Shown one piece after another: positions 41,704-49,991 of a DNA stretch of 64,000 nt. How positions within the stretch are numbered: the first letter of the stretch is position 1; each line of letters begins with the position of its first letter. The notes beneath the pieces are model-generated. The model did no database searches. It saw only the letters and a list, made by a program, of their open reading frames with translations, and was not told the DNA's origin. The DNA is taken from positions 1 to 64,000 of the forward strand of contig CAXNMF010000018.1 of assembly GCA_964203275.1 (NCBI GenBank), written 5' to 3'. The stretch is from Ga0077527 sp945862135 (GTDB lineage: Bacteria; Pseudomonadota; Gammaproteobacteria; Burkholderiales; SG8-41). The position numbers and the translations under genes were made by a program.

Positions 41704-42660
41704 ATGGTTTTGTTCCTCAATGAAGAGAATGTCAAAGAACTGATCACCATGCCGCTCGCGCTGGAGCAGGTCGAGCGCGCGCTGAAGGACCGTGCGCTGG
41801 GCAAGGCCACGGACCTGCCGCGGACACGTGTGCAGACCACGGCGGGCATCCAGCATGTATTGCAGGCCGCAGCGCCGGAGCTGGGTTATATCGGCTTCAA
41901 GTATTACTTCAGCCCACCCGGCAAACGCGGTGCCACCTATGTGCATCTGATCAGCATGGACAGCGGAAAGCTTGAAGCCATTGTTGAAGGCGTGTGGCTG
42001 GGCATGACGCGCACCGGCGCAGCCAGTGGCGTGGCGTCAAAGTACCTCGCCAATCCCGGCGCTTCGGTACTGGCGCAGATCGGCGCCGGCTTTCAGGGCA
42101 TGGGACAGCTTGAAGCCGTGGTCACTGCGCTGAACATTCGCGAAGCACGGGTTTACGCACGCACCCGCGACAAACTCGAGGCCTGGTGCAAGAAGATGAG
42201 CGACAAGCTGGGCATCCCGGTGATTCCTGCAGCGTCCGGCCCCGAAGCGATCAAGGATTCACATGTCGTCAACATCATGACCAAATCCACAACACCGGTC
42301 ATCGACGGCGACTGGCTGCAGCCGGGACAGCATGTGAATGCCGCGGGCTCGAATGCGCTGTCACGGCGGGAGATCGACGCAAAGACTGTAGCGCGCTCGG
42401 CACTGATTACCGTGGATTCGCGCGGTACCGCGCGCAATGAATGCGGTGATCTGATTGCCGCTGTCGAAACCGGACACACCAGCTGGGACGTCCTGACTGA
42501 AATTGGCGAAGTGATCACCGGTCGCGCAGCAGGCCGGGCGAACAAAGACGACATCACGCTGTACGAATCACACGGCATGGGCATCCAGGACATCTACACT
42601 GCAGCAAAGCTGGTCGAGCTGGCGCGGTCGCGCAAGGTCGGCGTCGAACTGCCGATGTGA
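41704..42660 (+). CDS. Ornithine cyclodeaminase/mu-crystallin family dehydrogenase
   Basis: NAD(P)-dependent enzyme of the OCD/mu-crystallin group, acting on amino or imino acids. The 318-residue protein has the Rossmann region VLAQIGAGFQGMGQLEAV (G-x-G-x-x-G), VNIMTKSTTPVIDGDWLQPGQHVNAAGSN, and an N-terminal MPLALEQVERALKDRALGK dimerisation part. The start has AAAGG upstream. It is the first gene of a four-gene operon with a 3-hydroxyisobutyrate-dehydrogenase-like enzyme, an uncharacterised protein and a CoA-transferase. Substrate unknown. Confidence 0.9.
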   Translation: MVLFLNEENVKELITMPLALEQVERALKDRALGKATDLPRTRVQTTAGIQHVLQAAAPELGYIGFKYYFSPPGKRGATYVHLISMDSGKLEAIVEGVWLGMTRTGAASGVASKYLANPGASVLAQIGAGFQGMGQLEAVVTALNIREARVYARTRDKLEAWCKKMSDKLGIPVIPAASGPEAIKDSHVVNIMTKSTTPVIDGDWLQPGQHVNAAGSNALSRREIDAKTVARSALITVDSRGTARNECGDLIAAVETGHTSWDVLTEIGEVITGRAAGRANKDDITLYESHGMGIQDIYTAAKLVELARSRKVGVELPM

Positions 42661-42669
42661 ATGATCACC

Positions 42670-42698
42670 ATAAATATTTGATTATATTGAGATATTAT
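42670..42698 (+). repeat. AT-rich dispersed element, copy 8
   Basis: Reads ATAAATATTTGATTATATTG then AGATATTATG, filling the gap between two operon genes and ending at the ATG of the second. It shares TATTTGATTATATT with the copy at 56036. Confidence 0.65.
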
Positions 42699-43602
42699 GA
42701 CTCCCTCGAATGACGTCATTGGTTTTGTTGGCATCGGCGCAATGGGCACTCCGATGGCGGGCAATCTCGCGCGCGCCGGCTACCGAGTGGTTGTATTCGA
42801 TCTGGATATTGAACGCGCCGAGAAATTGTCGGGTGAACATGGCATCACGATGGCCATGGATCTTGCCGATCTTGGCGCAGCCTCCAGCATCGTGATCACG
42901 ATGCTGCCCGACGGCAAAGCCGTACGCGCAGCGTTGTGCGGCGAAAACGACAGCTTCAAAAACTGCGTTCTTGAACGCGCAAAGCACAATACGCTGGTCA
43001 TCGACATGAGTTCGTCGTCGCCGATGGGCACGCGTGATCTGGGCGAAGTATTGGCAAAACGCGGTTTGCAGTTCATCGATGCGCCTGTATCCAACGGCGT
43101 CAAAGGTGCCATTGCCGCAACGCTGTCGATCATGGTCGGCGGCGACAAGGCGATATTTGAACGCGTGAAACCCATGCTCGAAAAAATGGGCAATCAGATT
43201 TATTACGCCGGCCCGCTGGGCGCCGGCCACGCGATCAAGGCGCTCAACAATTATGTTTCCGCAGCGGGACTGATCGCCGCCTGTGAAGCCATGCACGCCG
43301 GCCAGGCTTTCGGCATTGATCCGAATGTCATCGTCGACATCATCAACACCTCCAGCGGCATGAACAACACCACCAAAAACAAGTGCAAACAGTACATGCT
43401 CTCCGGCGCCTACAACGCGGGATTCTCCGCAGGACTGATGGCCAAGGACGTACGCACCGCACTGGAAATCGCCGAAGCGATGAATACCTCGACTGCATTC
43501 GCCAAACCGACGGCCGAAGTCTGGAACGCAATGGAAAAGAAGCTGGGTTTCATTGCCGACCACACCGAGATGCACCGCTTTCTGTCGAAGACAGATCACT
43601 GA
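42697..43602 (+). CDS. 3-hydroxyisobutyrate dehydrogenase-family oxidoreductase
   Basis: Beta-hydroxyacid dehydrogenase using NAD(P). The 301-residue protein has the N-terminal dinucleotide motif GFVGIGAMGTPMAGNLARAGY, VIDMSSSSPMGTRDLGE, FIDAPVSNGVKGAIAATLSIMVGG, and the catalytic lysine in GAGHAIKALNNYVSAA. It is second in the 41704-45911 operon. The spacer before it is an AT-rich repeat without a clear ribosome site, so its translation signals are odd. Substrate unknown. Confidence 0.92.
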   Translation: MTPSNDVIGFVGIGAMGTPMAGNLARAGYRVVVFDLDIERAEKLSGEHGITMAMDLADLGAASSIVITMLPDGKAVRAALCGENDSFKNCVLERAKHNTLVIDMSSSSPMGTRDLGEVLAKRGLQFIDAPVSNGVKGAIAATLSIMVGGDKAIFERVKPMLEKMGNQIYYAGPLGAGHAIKALNNYVSAAGLIAACEAMHAGQAFGIDPNVIVDIINTSSGMNNTTKNKCKQYMLSGAYNAGFSAGLMAKDVRTALEIAEAMNTSTAFAKPTAEVWNAMEKKLGFIADHTEMHRFLSKTDH

Positions 43603-43620
43603 GAACTGCGGCCCGGCATC

Positions 43621-44667
43621 ATGGAAATCTGGCGAGGTAATCATGACGCCGCTTGGGAAACCATTCAGCAGGAACTCGCTGCGGCGTATCTGAGCGACGG
43701 CCTGCCGCTGGTGCCCCCAACGGCGGAGCGCGTCAATGCCATGCTCACCGCCAACCGCTACAAGGCGGATGAAGAAATCGCCATGGTCGCGCCAAGTTTT
43801 GCGATGGCCACTGCCGTCGACGTCGCCATCTGCGCCGTGATGGCCGGCTGCAAGCCCGAATACTTCCCGGTGTTGGTGGCCGCCGTCGATGCGTTGGCCG
43901 ACCCTCAGTTCAACCTGCTCGGCGTCGCCACCACGACCGGATCAGCAACACCCGTTTACATCGTCAGCGGTCCGCTTGCCGCTCAGCTCGGCATCAACGG
44001 CGCCGCCAATGCGCTCGGTTCCGGTCATCGCGCCAACGCCACCATCGGCCGTGCGATGGCGCTGATCCTGCAGAACGTCTGCGGCGCCAAACCCGGCGAA
44101 CTCGACATGGCGACCCTGGGCCAGCCCGCCAAATACGCCTGCTGCTTCTCGGAAAACAGCGCGGACAGCCCGTGGCCGCCGTTGCATGTCGAACGCGGCT
44201 TCGCCGCCGATGCCAGCGTGGTCACCGTGGTGGGTATCGCCGGCACCGTAGAGGTCAACGACTCCGACAGCCAGACCGCTGCCGACATGGCACAGACCTT
44301 TGCGCAATCAATGCTGATCGCCGGTGTCGCCGGCGGCTCGGGACTGCTCGGCGGCGGCGAACCTTTATGTATCCTGCCGCCGGAATGGGTCGACATGTTC
44401 CACCGTGAAGGCATGGACAAACAGAAAACCAAGGCCGCAATCTGGGAACGTGCCTGGCTGCCGGTTGAAAAACTCGCGCCAGCGATGCGCACGCGGCGCA
44501 TGTCTGCCGGTGCAGATCCAGCCGCCGACATCATTCGTGTCGCCGAAAAACCCGATGACCTGATGATCGTGGTCGCGGGCGGCGTCGGACGCAAGGCCGC
44601 CTACGCGCCGACCTGGGGCGGCACCACCAAAGCCATCAGCCGCGAAATCAAAGTCCGCAAACCATGA
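43621..44667 (+). CDS. Conserved protein of unknown function in a catabolic operon
   Basis: The 348-residue protein starts MEIWRGNHDAAWETIQQEL and has LSDGLPLVPPTAERVNAML, AICAVMAGCKPEYFPVLVAAV, LGSGHRANATIGRAMALILQNV, GELDMATLGQPAKYACCFSENSADSPWPPLHVERG and VAGGVGRKAAYAPTWGG. These blocks are conserved-looking, with invariant-type Cys, Glu and Gly residues, and no signal peptide. I associate this pattern with uncharacterised proteins in degradation operons but assign no activity. The gene overlaps the CoA-transferase by 4 nt (ATGA), so they are translationally coupled and probably act together. Confidence 0.75.
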   Translation: MEIWRGNHDAAWETIQQELAAAYLSDGLPLVPPTAERVNAMLTANRYKADEEIAMVAPSFAMATAVDVAICAVMAGCKPEYFPVLVAAVDALADPQFNLLGVATTTGSATPVYIVSGPLAAQLGINGAANALGSGHRANATIGRAMALILQNVCGAKPGELDMATLGQPAKYACCFSENSADSPWPPLHVERGFAADASVVTVVGIAGTVEVNDSDSQTAADMAQTFAQSMLIAGVAGGSGLLGGGEPLCILPPEWVDMFHREGMDKQKTKAAIWERAWLPVEKLAPAMRTRRMSAGADPAADIIRVAEKPDDLMIVVAGGVGRKAAYAPTWGGTTKAISREIKVRKP

Positions 44668-45911
44668 ACACAGCCGCCGCAAAAAAATCCGCAAGGCCGC
44701 TCGCCGGCCTGCGCGTGCTCGACATGAGCCGCATCCTCGCCGGGCCCTGGTGTGGACAAGTGCTTGCCGACCTCGGCGCCGAAGTGATCAAGGTCGAACG
44801 GCCCGGCAAAGGCGACGACACCCGCGCCTGGGGTCCGCCCTTCCTGAAGGATCCCGATGGCAAGGACACTTCGGAGTCCGCGTATTACCTTTGCGCCAAC
44901 CGCGGCAAACAGTCTGTCACGCTGGACATCGCCAAACCCGAAGGCCAGAAGATCGCGCGGGAACTCGCGCAACATGCCGACATCCTGCTCGAGAACTACA
45001 AGGTCGGTGACCTCAAGCGTTACGGTCTCGATTACGACACGCTGTCGGCACTGAACCCGCGCCTCGTTTACTGCTCGATCACCGGCTTCGGCCAGGACGG
45101 CCCGTTCAAGGACCGCGCCGGCTATGATTTCATGGTGCAGGGCATGGGCGGCCTGATGAGCATCACCGGTGAACGTGACGACCTGCCCGGCGGCGGTCCG
45201 CAGAAGGCCGGCGTCGCCATCGCCGATCTGATGACCGGCATGTATTCCACGGTGGCCATCCTCGCCGCCATTGAAGAACGCCATAGCAGTGGCCGCGGCC
45301 AGCATATCGACATGGCCCTGCTCGACACGCAGGTCGCGTGGCTCGCCAACCAGAATACGAATTACCTGATCGGCGGTGAAGTGCCGATCCGCATGGGCAA
45401 CGCGCATCCCAATGTCGTGCCCTATCAAACCTTCCCGACCCAAGACGGCGACGTGATCATCGCCATCGGCAATGACAGCCAGTTCAAAAAATTCTGTGAG
45501 GCCGCAGGCATCCCGGAAACCGGCAGCGATCAACGTTACGCCAGCAATGCGCTGCGCATTGCCAATCGCGATACCTGCATTGCCGCCATTGCACCGGCAG
45601 TCAGACTGAAGACCACCGCAGAATGGATTGCCGTGCTCGAACCGCTGGGCGTGCCCTGCGGCCCGATTCACCGCCTTGATGACGTATTCACCAATCCGCA
45701 GATCAAACATCGCGGCATGCAGGTCGATGTGCCGCATCCGCTATCCGGTGAAGTGCCGCTGGTCGCCAACCCGATCAAATATTCACGCACACCATTGAGC
45801 TACGACACGCCACCGCCGCTTCTGTCACAGCATACCGATCAGGTGTTGCAGAAACTGCTGGGAAAAAGCGACGCCGAGATTGCAGCGCTGCGCGCCGCCG
45901 GCATCATCTGA
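44664..45911 (+). CDS. Family III CoA-transferase (CaiB/BaiF)
   Basis: The 415-residue protein has LRVLDMSRILAGPWCGQVLADLGAEVIKVERPGKGDDTR, CANRGKQSVTLDIAKPEGQ, the catalytic-Asp motif AGYDFMVQGMGGLMSITGE, and LGVPCGPIHRLDDVFTNPQ. It ends the 41704-45911 operon and overlaps the preceding gene by four bases. The paralogue at 30472-31671 is only distantly similar. The acyl group is unknown. Confidence 0.94.
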   Translation: MNTAAAKKSARPLAGLRVLDMSRILAGPWCGQVLADLGAEVIKVERPGKGDDTRAWGPPFLKDPDGKDTSESAYYLCANRGKQSVTLDIAKPEGQKIARELAQHADILLENYKVGDLKRYGLDYDTLSALNPRLVYCSITGFGQDGPFKDRAGYDFMVQGMGGLMSITGERDDLPGGGPQKAGVAIADLMTGMYSTVAILAAIEERHSSGRGQHIDMALLDTQVAWLANQNTNYLIGGEVPIRMGNAHPNVVPYQTFPTQDGDVIIAIGNDSQFKKFCEAAGIPETGSDQRYASNALRIANRDTCIAAIAPAVRLKTTAEWIAVLEPLGVPCGPIHRLDDVFTNPQIKHRGMQVDVPHPLSGEVPLVANPIKYSRTPLSYDTPPPLLSQHTDQVLQKLLGKSDAEIAALRAAGII

Positions 45912-45926
45912 ACGGAAACGCCGGAC

Positions 45927-46571
45927 TCAGTCGAGCCCGGCCAGCGCCGATACGTAATGCGCAGATGCCTCATCGGCGGATGTCGCGCTGAATTCCATAT
46001 CGCGTACAAGGCCGTCGCGCAGACCATAAACCCAGCCATGCACCGTCAGGTCCTGTCCGCGCTCCCAGGCATCCTGCACCATCGTGGTCTGGCAGACGTT
46101 GGCGGCCTGTTCGACCACATTGAGTTCGCAAAGCCGGTCGCCGCGCGCACCTGCATTGGGCAACACCGAAAGCCGCGCTTCGTGCTTCTGCCGCACGTCC
46201 TGCACATGGCGCAGCCAGTTGTCAGCCAGTCCGATTCGGTCGCCGCGCAGCGCGGCGCCGACGCCGCTGCAACCGTAATGGCCGACGACAATGATGTGTT
46301 TGACCTTGAGCACATCGACCGCAAACTGGATCACCGACAGGCAGTTCAGATCGGTGTGAGTGACCACGTTGGCGACGTTGCGATGAACGAACAGCTCGCC
46401 GGGCAGCAGATCGACAATCTCGTTGGCCGGCACCCGGCTGTCGGAACAGCCGATCCACAGATACTCCGGCGACTGCTGGCGCGCCAGCTTGCTGAAAAAC
46501 TCCGGATCCTGAAGACGGATGCGCTCGGACCAGCTGCGGTTGCTTTCAAAAAGGTGCTGGAGTTTTTTCAC
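45927..46571 (-). CDS. can: Beta-class carbonic anhydrase
   Basis: Zinc enzyme interconverting CO2 and bicarbonate. The 214-residue protein has the ligands in WIGCSDSRVPANEI (Cys and the Asp-Arg dyad) and VVGHYGCSGVGAAL (His and Cys), plus LFVHRNVANVV. The length matches the E. coli Can type. The start is set at GTG 46571 (KKLQHLFESNRSW) from conservation of the N terminus; TTG 46595 is in frame, but neither has a clear ribosome site. It is convergent with the CoA-transferase across 15 nt. Confidence 0.95.
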   Translation of the reverse strand: MKKLQHLFESNRSWSERIRLQDPEFFSKLARQQSPEYLWIGCSDSRVPANEIVDLLPGELFVHRNVANVVTHTDLNCLSVIQFAVDVLKVKHIIVVGHYGCSGVGAALRGDRIGLADNWLRHVQDVRQKHEARLSVLPNAGARGDRLCELNVVEQAANVCQTTMVQDAWERGQDLTVHGWVYGLRDGLVRDMEFSATSADEASAHYVSALAGLD

Positions 46572-46639
46572 GGGAAACCATGCGAAATCTGTCAATTACA
46601 GATCCGCATTTTCTCACACACCGTTCAACAAACCGCAGA

Positions 46640-47606
46640 TCAATCCACGCGAACGCCGGAATCCTTGACCACCTTCGCCCACTTGGTGAATTCAGCGCGC
46701 AGGTACTGCGCAAACTCCTCCGGCGTATTGCCGCGGATTTCGAAGGCATCCTGTGCAAAACGCTGGCGCAGATCAGGCTGTTTCAGCGCGATCAGGGTAT
46801 CGGCATTGATCTTGCGGATCAGCGCGGCCGGCGTCGCTTTCGGCGCGAGCAGGCCGTACATGTTGTCGACTTCGAAACCGGGATAACTCTCTGCCACCGT
46901 CGGCACGTTGGGCAGCACGTCGAGACGCTTGATGCTGGTCACCGCAATCGGCACCAGCTTACCGCCGCGCGCCAGCGCGACCACCGGCGGCACTGCAGTG
47001 AATCCGAGGCGCACTTCGCCGCCGAGCAGCGCGGTCATTGCCGGGCCCGCGCCCTTGTACGGCACGGCCTGGATGTTGGCCTTGGTGATGGTGCGGAACA
47101 GTTCACCCGAAAGATGGCCCGCGGTGCCGATGCCGGGTGAGGCAAAGGGAATCGGCGCAATCTTCGATTGCTGCAGGATGTCTTTCATGGAGTTGACTGC
47201 GGTATACGAAGGATGGCGCGACACCACGGTTGCCGACACGCCGGCAAGCGTGATCGGTGCGAATTCCTTGAACGGATCGTAACCGGGATTCTTGTAGAGG
47301 CTGGGATTGCAGATGAACACCGAGGTCGTCAGCAGCAGCGTGTAACCATCGGGCAGCGCCTGCCCGACCAGCGCCGTGCCGATATTGCCGCCGGCACCGC
47401 CGCGGTTGTCGACCACCACCGGCTGCTTCCACTGTTCCGACAGTTTCTGCCGCGATCAGCCGCGCCACCAGATCCGCAGGCCCGCCGGCCGCAAACGGCA
47501 CCACCACGCGCACCGGTTTTTCCGGGTACGCCGCCTGCGCAGAAACCATCGCCGAAAACAACAGGCAACCCGCAATCATTCTTGAAATCTTCGGTGAAAC
47601 GTTCAT
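46640..47606 (-). pseudogene. Bug/TctC-family receptor broken by a +1 frameshift
   Basis: The N-terminal frame reads MNVSPKISRMIAGCLLFSA, AYPEKPVRVVVPFAAGGPADLVARLIA. The expected QKLSEQWKQPVVVDNRGGAGGNIG follows in the +1 frame, continuing intact to WAKVVKDSGVRVD. The extra base is near 47452, in GCGGCAG where ATC-GCG-CAG is expected. Nothing else is damaged, so this is either a very recent mutation or an assembly error. It lies between the enolase-superfamily gene and carbonic anhydrase; ligand unknown. Confidence 0.9.
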
Positions 47607-47633
47607 GTCATCCCCCTTTGAATAATATTTTTC

Positions 47634-48812
47634 TCAGCCGCCGATTTCCGGCGACAGCTGGCGCATCACTGCATACAGCGCGTTCTGTGCTTCAAAACCG
47701 ATGCCCGGACGCTCGGGTAAACGCAGATAACCATCTTCGACTTTCGCATCATCGGCAAATCCGGCAAACATGCCGAATACGCCGGGATAGGCTTCGCAGC
47801 CGCCTAGGCCGAAACCGCCGACGATATGTAATGTCATCTGGTTGCCGCCGTGCGGAAACACCGACGCCGGCGACCAGCCGCGTGCATTCAGCATTGCCAG
47901 CGTGCGCGCGAACTGCGCGATGCCGTAGGACTGCGGCACGTCGATCTGGATGATGTCGCGGTCGGCGCGCATGCCGCCGAAGGTGATCAGGTTGCTGATG
48001 TCCTGGGTCGAGAACAGATTCTCGCCGGTGCCGATCGGTGATTCATAAATCGCGGCCACTTCGGCAAGCAATGCAAAATCCAGCGGATCGGTCGGCTCTT
48101 CAAACCAGCGCAGCTTGTAGGGCGCCAGCGCTTTGGCATAAGCCAGGGCGCGATTGCGGTCGAAACCGGCATTGGCATCGACTGCAAGCCGCGAACTGTC
48201 GCCGATCAGTTTCAGCGCCGCCTCCAGTCGCGCGATGTCCTCCGGGATGGACATACCGCCGACCTTGATCTTCATCGTGCGGTAACCCTGCGCGAACTTG
48301 TCGCTGATCTCGGCAAGCAGTTCGGGAATGCCTTTACCCGGCGCATACCAGCCGCCGCCGACGTAACAAGGCACTTTATCTATCTTATTGTTTTTATTGT
48401 ATTTTTCTGCAATGGTCCGGTGCAGCGGCTGGCCGGCGATTTTGGCAATGGCATCCCAGCACGCCACTTCGATGGTGCCGATGGCGACCGAGCGTTCGGT
48501 ATGGCCGCCGGGTTTTTCCCGCCGCATCATCACCGCAAGAATTTTTTCCGCGTCGAAATTGTCGCCCGCCGCATTGAGCAGCGCTTCCGGCGGCTCCTTG
48601 AGGATGCGCGGAATGAAACGCGCGCGCATCTGCGCGCCGCAGGCGTAACGGCCGGTGGAGTTGAAGGCAAAACCGACAACGGGTTTGCCGTCGCGAATGA
48701 CATCGGTGACCACCGCAACCACCGACGTGGTCATTTCACTGAAATCAAAAACCGCGTTGCGCAGATCGGATTTCAGCGCAATCGCGGTTTCACGAATGTC
48801 AGTGATGCGCAT
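47634..48812 (-). CDS. Enolase-superfamily enzyme (mandelate racemase type)
   Basis: The 392-residue protein has the K-x-K motif YRTMKIKVGG, the metal ligands in LAVDANAGF, WFEEPTDPLDF and GTGENLFS, and the catalytic His in VFPHGGNQM. It is a different subgroup from 15646-16743, probably an acid-sugar dehydratase or racemase. The loop before VPCYVGGGW is a Lys/Asn-rich KYNKNNKIDK, encoded by an AT-rich tract that matches the dispersed repeat family. It is paired with Bug receptors on both sides, implying uptake of its substrate by one of them. Confidence 0.9.
   Translation of the reverse strand: MRITDIRETAIALKSDLRNAVFDFSEMTTSVVAVVTDVIRDGKPVVGFAFNSTGRYACGAQMRARFIPRILKEPPEALLNAAGDNFDAEKILAVMMRREKPGGHTERSVAIGTIEVACWDAIAKIAGQPLHRTIAEKYNKNNKIDKVPCYVGGGWYAPGKGIPELLAEISDKFAQGYRTMKIKVGGMSIPEDIARLEAALKLIGDSSRLAVDANAGFDRNRALAYAKALAPYKLRWFEEPTDPLDFALLAEVAAIYESPIGTGENLFSTQDISNLITFGGMRADRDIIQIDVPQSYGIAQFARTLAMLNARGWSPASVFPHGGNQMTLHIVGGFGLGGCEAYPGVFGMFAGFADDAKVEDGYLRLPERPGIGFEAQNALYAVMRQLSPEIGG
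48374..48407. repeat. AT-rich dispersed element, copy 9, inside a coding sequence
   Basis: Reads TATCTATCTTATTGTTTTTA then TTGTATTTTTCTG, aligning with copies 3 and 4. On the coding (minus) strand it encodes EKYNKNNKIDK in the enolase-superfamily enzyme, keeping the frame. Confidence 0.5.
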
Positions 48813-48840
48813 GGCTTCTCAGAGTCATCGCAGGTTAAGG

Positions 48841-48980
48841 AATCCCTGTAGACCCGTCGCGAGCGGCGCGAAAGCAAGGAGCACGGCGCACAGCAACCAA
48901 GACATAACCTTAAAGTTAGGCGAGGTTGCGAGCACCGCGCGACGCAGCTTGCGCGCCGCGCAGTAGGGTAAACAGGGATT
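48841..48980. repeat. 140-bp imperfect palindrome element
   Basis: The termini AATCCCTGTAGACCC (48841-48855) and GGGTAAACAGGGATT (48966-48980) are inverted repeats matching at 13 of 15. The arms continue as imperfect complements rich in GCGCGGCGCG to a centre near TAACCTTAAAGTTA. It separates the Bug gene stop from the enolase-superfamily gene. It looks like a MITE or long REP-type element and would form a long RNA hairpin. Confidence 0.7.
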
Positions 48981-48982
48981 AC

Positions 48983-49948
48983 TCAATTGACCTTGATGCC
49001 GGCGGCCTTTACGACCTTGGTCCACTTCTCGACCTCGACCTTGACCTGTGCGGCAAACTCGGCCGGCGAACTGCCGATGATGTCGAAACCGAGGCCTTCG
49101 ACACGCGCCTTAACATCGGGCTTGGCGATCATCTTGACCACCTCGCTGTGCAGTCGGCTGACAATCGCTTTCGGCGTGCCGGCGGGCGCCAGCAGGCCCT
49201 GCAGCGTATCGGCTTCCTGGCCCTTGAATCCGACTTCAGCCATCGTCGGCACGTCGGCAATCGCGCCGGAACGTTTTGCACTGGTCACCGCGATGGCACG
49301 CAGCCGTCCTGCCTTGATATGCGGCGTTGTCGGCGGCAGTGCGGTGCAGCCGATCTGTACCTGGTTACCGACGACGGCACCCACCGCGGGACCGGCACCG
49401 CCAAAGGGCACGGTGATGAAATCCAGCTTGGTGGTCAGCTTCAGCAGCTGCGCCGACAGGTCCGGCGTGGTGCCGACGCCCGGCGTCGCCACCGAGAACT
49501 TCTTCGGATCGGCAGACACCAGTGTCAGCAGCTCCTTCATCGTTTTCGCGGCAATTGACGGATGCACCGTGAACACGTTGGGCGAAGCCGCGACGTTCGA
49601 GATCGGTGCGAAGCTCTTGTACGGATCGTACGGAATGCTCTTGTACAAACCCGGATTCACGACAAAGCTGGAACTGACAACGATCAGCGTGTGGCCATCC
49701 GGCTGGGCGGCAGCTGCCAGCCCCATGCCGATGTTGCCGCCGGCGCCGGCACGGTTATCGACCACAACCTGCTGGCCGATGCCTTCGGTCAGCTTCTGCG
49801 CGACCACGCGCGCAATGGTGTCGGTGGGACCGCCCGCTGCAAACGGCACGATCAAGCGCACCGGACGCGACGGATAATCCTGCGCCTGCGCAGGGGTTAC
49901 GGTCGCAATCATGGCGCTTGCCGCCAGCATCCTGAACATCACTTTCAT
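48983..49948 (-). CDS. Bug/TctC-family periplasmic solute receptor
   Basis: The 321-residue receptor has a signal peptide (MKVMFRMLAASAMIATVTPAQAQ), YPSRPVRLIVPFAAGGPTDTIA, VDNRAGAGGNIGMG and KWTKVVKAAGIKVN at the end. The ATG at 49948 (AAGGGGAG 5 nt upstream) is preferred to 49975. The gene is followed at 48841-48980 by a hairpin element and then by the enolase-superfamily gene, which may be its functional partner. Ligand unknown. Confidence 0.93.
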   Translation of the reverse strand: MKVMFRMLAASAMIATVTPAQAQDYPSRPVRLIVPFAAGGPTDTIARVVAQKLTEGIGQQVVVDNRAGAGGNIGMGLAAAAQPDGHTLIVVSSSFVVNPGLYKSIPYDPYKSFAPISNVAASPNVFTVHPSIAAKTMKELLTLVSADPKKFSVATPGVGTTPDLSAQLLKLTTKLDFITVPFGGAGPAVGAVVGNQVQIGCTALPPTTPHIKAGRLRAIAVTSAKRSGAIADVPTMAEVGFKGQEADTLQGLLAPAGTPKAIVSRLHSEVVKMIAKPDVKARVEGLGFDIIGSSPAEFAAQVKVEVEKWTKVVKAAGIKVN

Positions 49949-49991
49949 GGCACTCCCCTTGCATTTATTTTTCATGATGTACCGCTCCTGC

